Shown here: piece by piece, positions 16,838 through 18,657 of the stretch
How the letters are laid out: the number at the start of each line of letters is the position of its first letter
Numbering within the stretch: position 1 is the first letter of the stretch
Assembly: GCA_002482565.1 (NCBI GenBank)
Contig: DLGG01000130.1
Location: 1 to 18,657 of the forward strand
Length of the DNA: 18,657 bases
From: Solidesulfovibrio magneticus
Lineage (GTDB): Bacteria > Desulfobacterota > Desulfovibrionia > Desulfovibrionales > Desulfovibrionaceae
Direction of reading: 5' to 3'
Notes under the pieces: generated by a model
The model's database searches: none
Told to the model about the DNA's origin: nothing
Seen by the model: only the letters and a program-made list of their open reading frames with translations
Translations under genes and position numbers: made by a program

Positions 16838-17611
16838 ATGTGCGAGAAGCAGGATCCCAAGGGACGGATGCTCATGATCGGCACGCCCTGCTACAACGGC
16901 AACGTGTCGGTCCAATACTTGCGCTCGCTCGTTCCCATGATCGGGTTTCTGGAGCGCCAGGGCATCCGCACGGGCATGCTCACGCCGTCGCACGAAAGCC
17001 TCATCACGCGCGGGCGCAACCTGATCGCCAACGAGTTCTTGCGCCAGAAGGAATACACGCACCTGCTCTTCATCGACGCGGACATCGGCTTTTCGCCGGA
17101 GCTGCCCTGGAAGTATCTGGAGGCGGACAAGGACGTGGTCTGCGGCATCTACCCGGTCAAGAACCTGGATGTGGACAAGCTGCGCACGATCCGGGGCGAC
17201 GTGCTGCCGCGCGTGGCGCAGGCGGCCTCGCTGCACTACGCGGTCAAGCTGAAGCCCGGGGGCCGGCCCGAGCCGGTGACGGGACTTTTGCCCGTGGTCT
17301 ACGGGGCCACGGGCTTCATGATGATACGGCGCGAGGTGTTCACGCGCCTGGCCGAGGCCTATCCCGAACTCGGCTACGATTACGCCTACACCAACGACGA
17401 TCAGGTGGACAACGTGGCCTTTTTCGAGACGGCCATCGATCCCGCAACCCGGGACTACCTTCCCGAGGACTATGCGTTCTGCAAGCGCTGGACGGACATC
17501 GGCGGCGAGATCTACGCCGACATCCACAGCGTGTTCACCCACGTGGGCAACTACGAGTTCACGGGCAATTTCACCGCCTTTCTCACGCACCTCGGCGAGG
17601 GCGGCAACTGA
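16838..17611 (+). CDS. GT-A-type glycosyltransferase-like protein
   Basis: This 257-residue protein has the pattern of a nucleotide-sugar-using GT-A fold: an opening beta strand MLMIGTPCYNGNVS, then SLITRGRNLIANEFL, then THLLFIDADIGF with a DxD motif (Asp80-Ala-Asp82) that would bind the metal and sugar-nucleotide. Further on are GATGFMMIRREVF and PEDYAFCKRW (Glu210/Asp211, a candidate catalytic acid pair), with His230 and His235 near the end. There is no signal peptide or membrane segment. GGGAGG (16826-16831) lies 6 nt before the ATG, a strong ribosome site. The donor and acceptor are unknown. No other sugar gene is adjacent; fcl is about 1.9 kb away and not in the same operon. It is divergent from the sigma-54 activator. 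Confidence 0.75.
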   Translation: MCEKQDPKGRMLMIGTPCYNGNVSVQYLRSLVPMIGFLERQGIRTGMLTPSHESLITRGRNLIANEFLRQKEYTHLLFIDADIGFSPELPWKYLEADKDVVCGIYPVKNLDVDKLRTIRGDVLPRVAQAASLHYAVKLKPGGRPEPVTGLLPVVYGATGFMMIRREVFTRLAEAYPELGYDYAYTNDDQVDNVAFFETAIDPATRDYLPEDYAFCKRWTDIGGEIYADIHSVFTHVGNYEFTGNFTAFLTHLGEGGN

Positions 17612-17772
17612 GGGGCGGGGGCCCGCGCCGGCTGTCGGCCTGACGCCGGAACCCCGGCGGCGCGTTCCATGGAGCGGGCGGCTTCCCCCGGGGCGCGACA
17701 TGGGCTAGGCTGGTTGCCGCGCGCCCGGCGCAAAGTCTCCGGGCGTGCGGGAACGCCTTTACCGGGAATGCC

Positions 17773-18426
17773 ATGCGCCTGACCGACGCCGACCTGCTGG
17801 CGGAACTCGACCGGCCCGAATGCGCCGCGGTGCGGCGGGCCTTCGTCACGCGCCGCTATCCCCGCGGGCGGCAGGTCTTCGCGCCCCGGGAAACGGAAAA
17901 CAGGCTTTTCATCGTCGCGCGCGGCCGGGCCAGGGTGTACCTCGCCTCCAAGGGCAAGGAATTCACCATGGCGATCCTGGACGTGGGCGACGTCTACACC
18001 ACGCACACCCGCGCCCATGTCGAGGCTCTGGACGACCTCGATCTGCTTGAGGCCGACATCGCGGCCGTGCGCCGGTTCCTGGCCGACATGCCGGCCCTGA
18101 CCATCTCCATGGTCAAGGTGCTCGGCGACCTGCTCTCCCACGCCTTCACGGTCATCGACGGGCTGGCCTTCCACGACGTGCGCCGGCGGCTGGCGCAACT
18201 GCTGCTGCTCGAGGCCAGGCGCGCGCAGCCCGACGCGACCGGCGCGGCCTGCTTCGACCATGGCCTGAGCATCGAACAGCTCGCGACCATCGTCGGCTCC
18301 TCGCGTCAGACCGTGTCCTCCCTGCTCAACGCCCTGGCCAAGGACGGCGTCATCGAACTGAAAGGACGCGGGGTGATCTGCATCCCCGACATCAACGCGC
18401 TCGAAGCGCAGACAGGGATGGGCTGA
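17773..18426 (+). CDS. cooA: CooA-like CO-sensing Crp/Fnr family regulator
   Basis: This 217-residue CRP-family activator resembles CooA, the haem protein that turns on CO-oxidation genes when CO binds. It begins MRLTDADLL and keeps RVYLASKGKEFT, GDVYTTHTRA, MVKVLGDLL and a closing helix-turn-helix with GSSRQTVSSLL (from residue 175). From memory these correspond closely to Carboxydothermus CooA and also to Rhodospirillum CooA. His78 aligns with the haem-ligand histidine (His77 of Rhodospirillum CooA). The cysteine two positions before it (Cys75 there) is Thr76 here, and Pro2 is absent. The ATG at 17773 has only a weak ribosome site, and no other in-frame start is nearby. A possible -10 TAGGCT lies at 17706-17711. 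No CO dehydrogenase gene is in the window. Confidence 0.82.
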   Translation: MRLTDADLLAELDRPECAAVRRAFVTRRYPRGRQVFAPRETENRLFIVARGRARVYLASKGKEFTMAILDVGDVYTTHTRAHVEALDDLDLLEADIAAVRRFLADMPALTISMVKVLGDLLSHAFTVIDGLAFHDVRRRLAQLLLLEARRAQPDATGAACFDHGLSIEQLATIVGSSRQTVSSLLNALAKDGVIELKGRGVICIPDINALEAQTGMG

Positions 18427-18484
18427 GCCAAAGCAAGCACCATCCCGCCTTGCGCTTAAAAATCCATCCAAAGCACAGCCCCGA

Positions 18485-18657
18485 GCGTTCCTGCCCGTCC
18501 CGGGCGGGGGCGTCGAAACTCCTTCGCGGGCCTCGTAAGGCGGAAACGTCGCGTGTCGGCGCGGAAGGGGGGTGCAACGCGCCAGGCGACGTTTTCGCCA
18601 ACGATGCCAGGCTCAGTCGGACAGTCGACGCTCCCCGCCCGGGACGGGCAGGAACGC
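18485..18657. repeat. Nested fold-back (inverted repeat) element downstream of cooA, reaching the window edge
   Basis: Outer arms 18485-18509 and 18633-18657 are perfect 25-nt inverted copies. They extend by a further 7 bp (18510-18516 with 18625-18631) after a one-base bulge. Inside are a second pair of 14-nt arms (18539-18552 with 18586-18599, one mismatch) and a 6-bp stem GGCGCG/CGCGCC (18558-18563, 18578-18583). The right arm ends at the last base, so the true boundary and any target duplication cannot be seen. It could be a small non-autonomous mobile element, a structured RNA or a very large 3'-end hairpin. It contains no convincing gene. Confidence 0.7.

Noticed and set aside
18485..18657. 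Integron attC-like site.
   Set aside because: The arms are far too perfect and GC-rich, and the RYYYAAC/GTTRRRY ends are absent; no integrase gene is present.

Overview
The window is a GC-rich bacterial chromosome segment. Codon use, gene content and the GC-rich hairpins behind many genes suggest a sulfate-reducing deltaproteobacterium of the Desulfovibrio/Solidesulfovibrio type. This is inferred from protein resemblance, without a database search. I support 14 protein genes, several promoters and many hairpins. I see no rRNA, tRNA, CRISPR array or transposase gene.

Layout. Positions 2-814 hold the 3' part of a response regulator whose N-terminal region resembles the end of a cytidylate-kinase-like domain. 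Next come nhaB (sodium/proton antiporter, 988-2598) and a membrane histidine kinase with a CHASE-like sensor and five PAS domains (2727-6206). On the minus strand lie a PIN-PhoH ATPase (7548-6340) and pstS-pstC-pstA (10678-8006), the binding protein and two permeases of the phosphate ABC transporter; neither pstB nor phoU is present. A plus-strand series follows: rpe, a soluble hybrid histidine kinase whose start lies inside rpe, a free HPt protein, and GDP-L-fucose synthase (fcl). Facing fcl is a PAS-AAA-Fis sigma-54 activator (16674-15289). It diverges from a small GT-A-like glycosyltransferase (16838-17611). The last gene (17773-18426) is a Crp/Fnr protein that closely resembles the CO sensor CooA.

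How the genes work together. The phosphate block is coherent: a possible Pho-box array precedes pstS, a strong hairpin separates pstS from the permease genes, and a PhoH-family gene follows. The rpe-kinase-HPt block has the parts of a phosphorelay (His296 to Asp595 to His58) coupled to a pentose-phosphate gene. Many genes here are sensors: two histidine kinases, one response regulator, one sigma-54 activator and one haem-type CRP protein.

Most notable non-coding structure. (1) Three copies of a hairpin element (core GCCTCCGGCGGCCGGG...CCCGGACC) lie just behind three minus-strand genes. Each has a 3-nt loop that reads TAA or TGA in gene sense, and in one copy that loop TGA is the actual stop codon of the sigma-54 activator. 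(2) A nested fold-back structure with perfect 25-nt outer arms ends at the right window edge (18485-18657). (3) A promoter-like site and a strong two-way terminator between pstA and phoH could delimit a small RNA or an attenuated phoH leader. (4) A terminator-like hairpin sits inside the first codons of the hybrid kinase gene.
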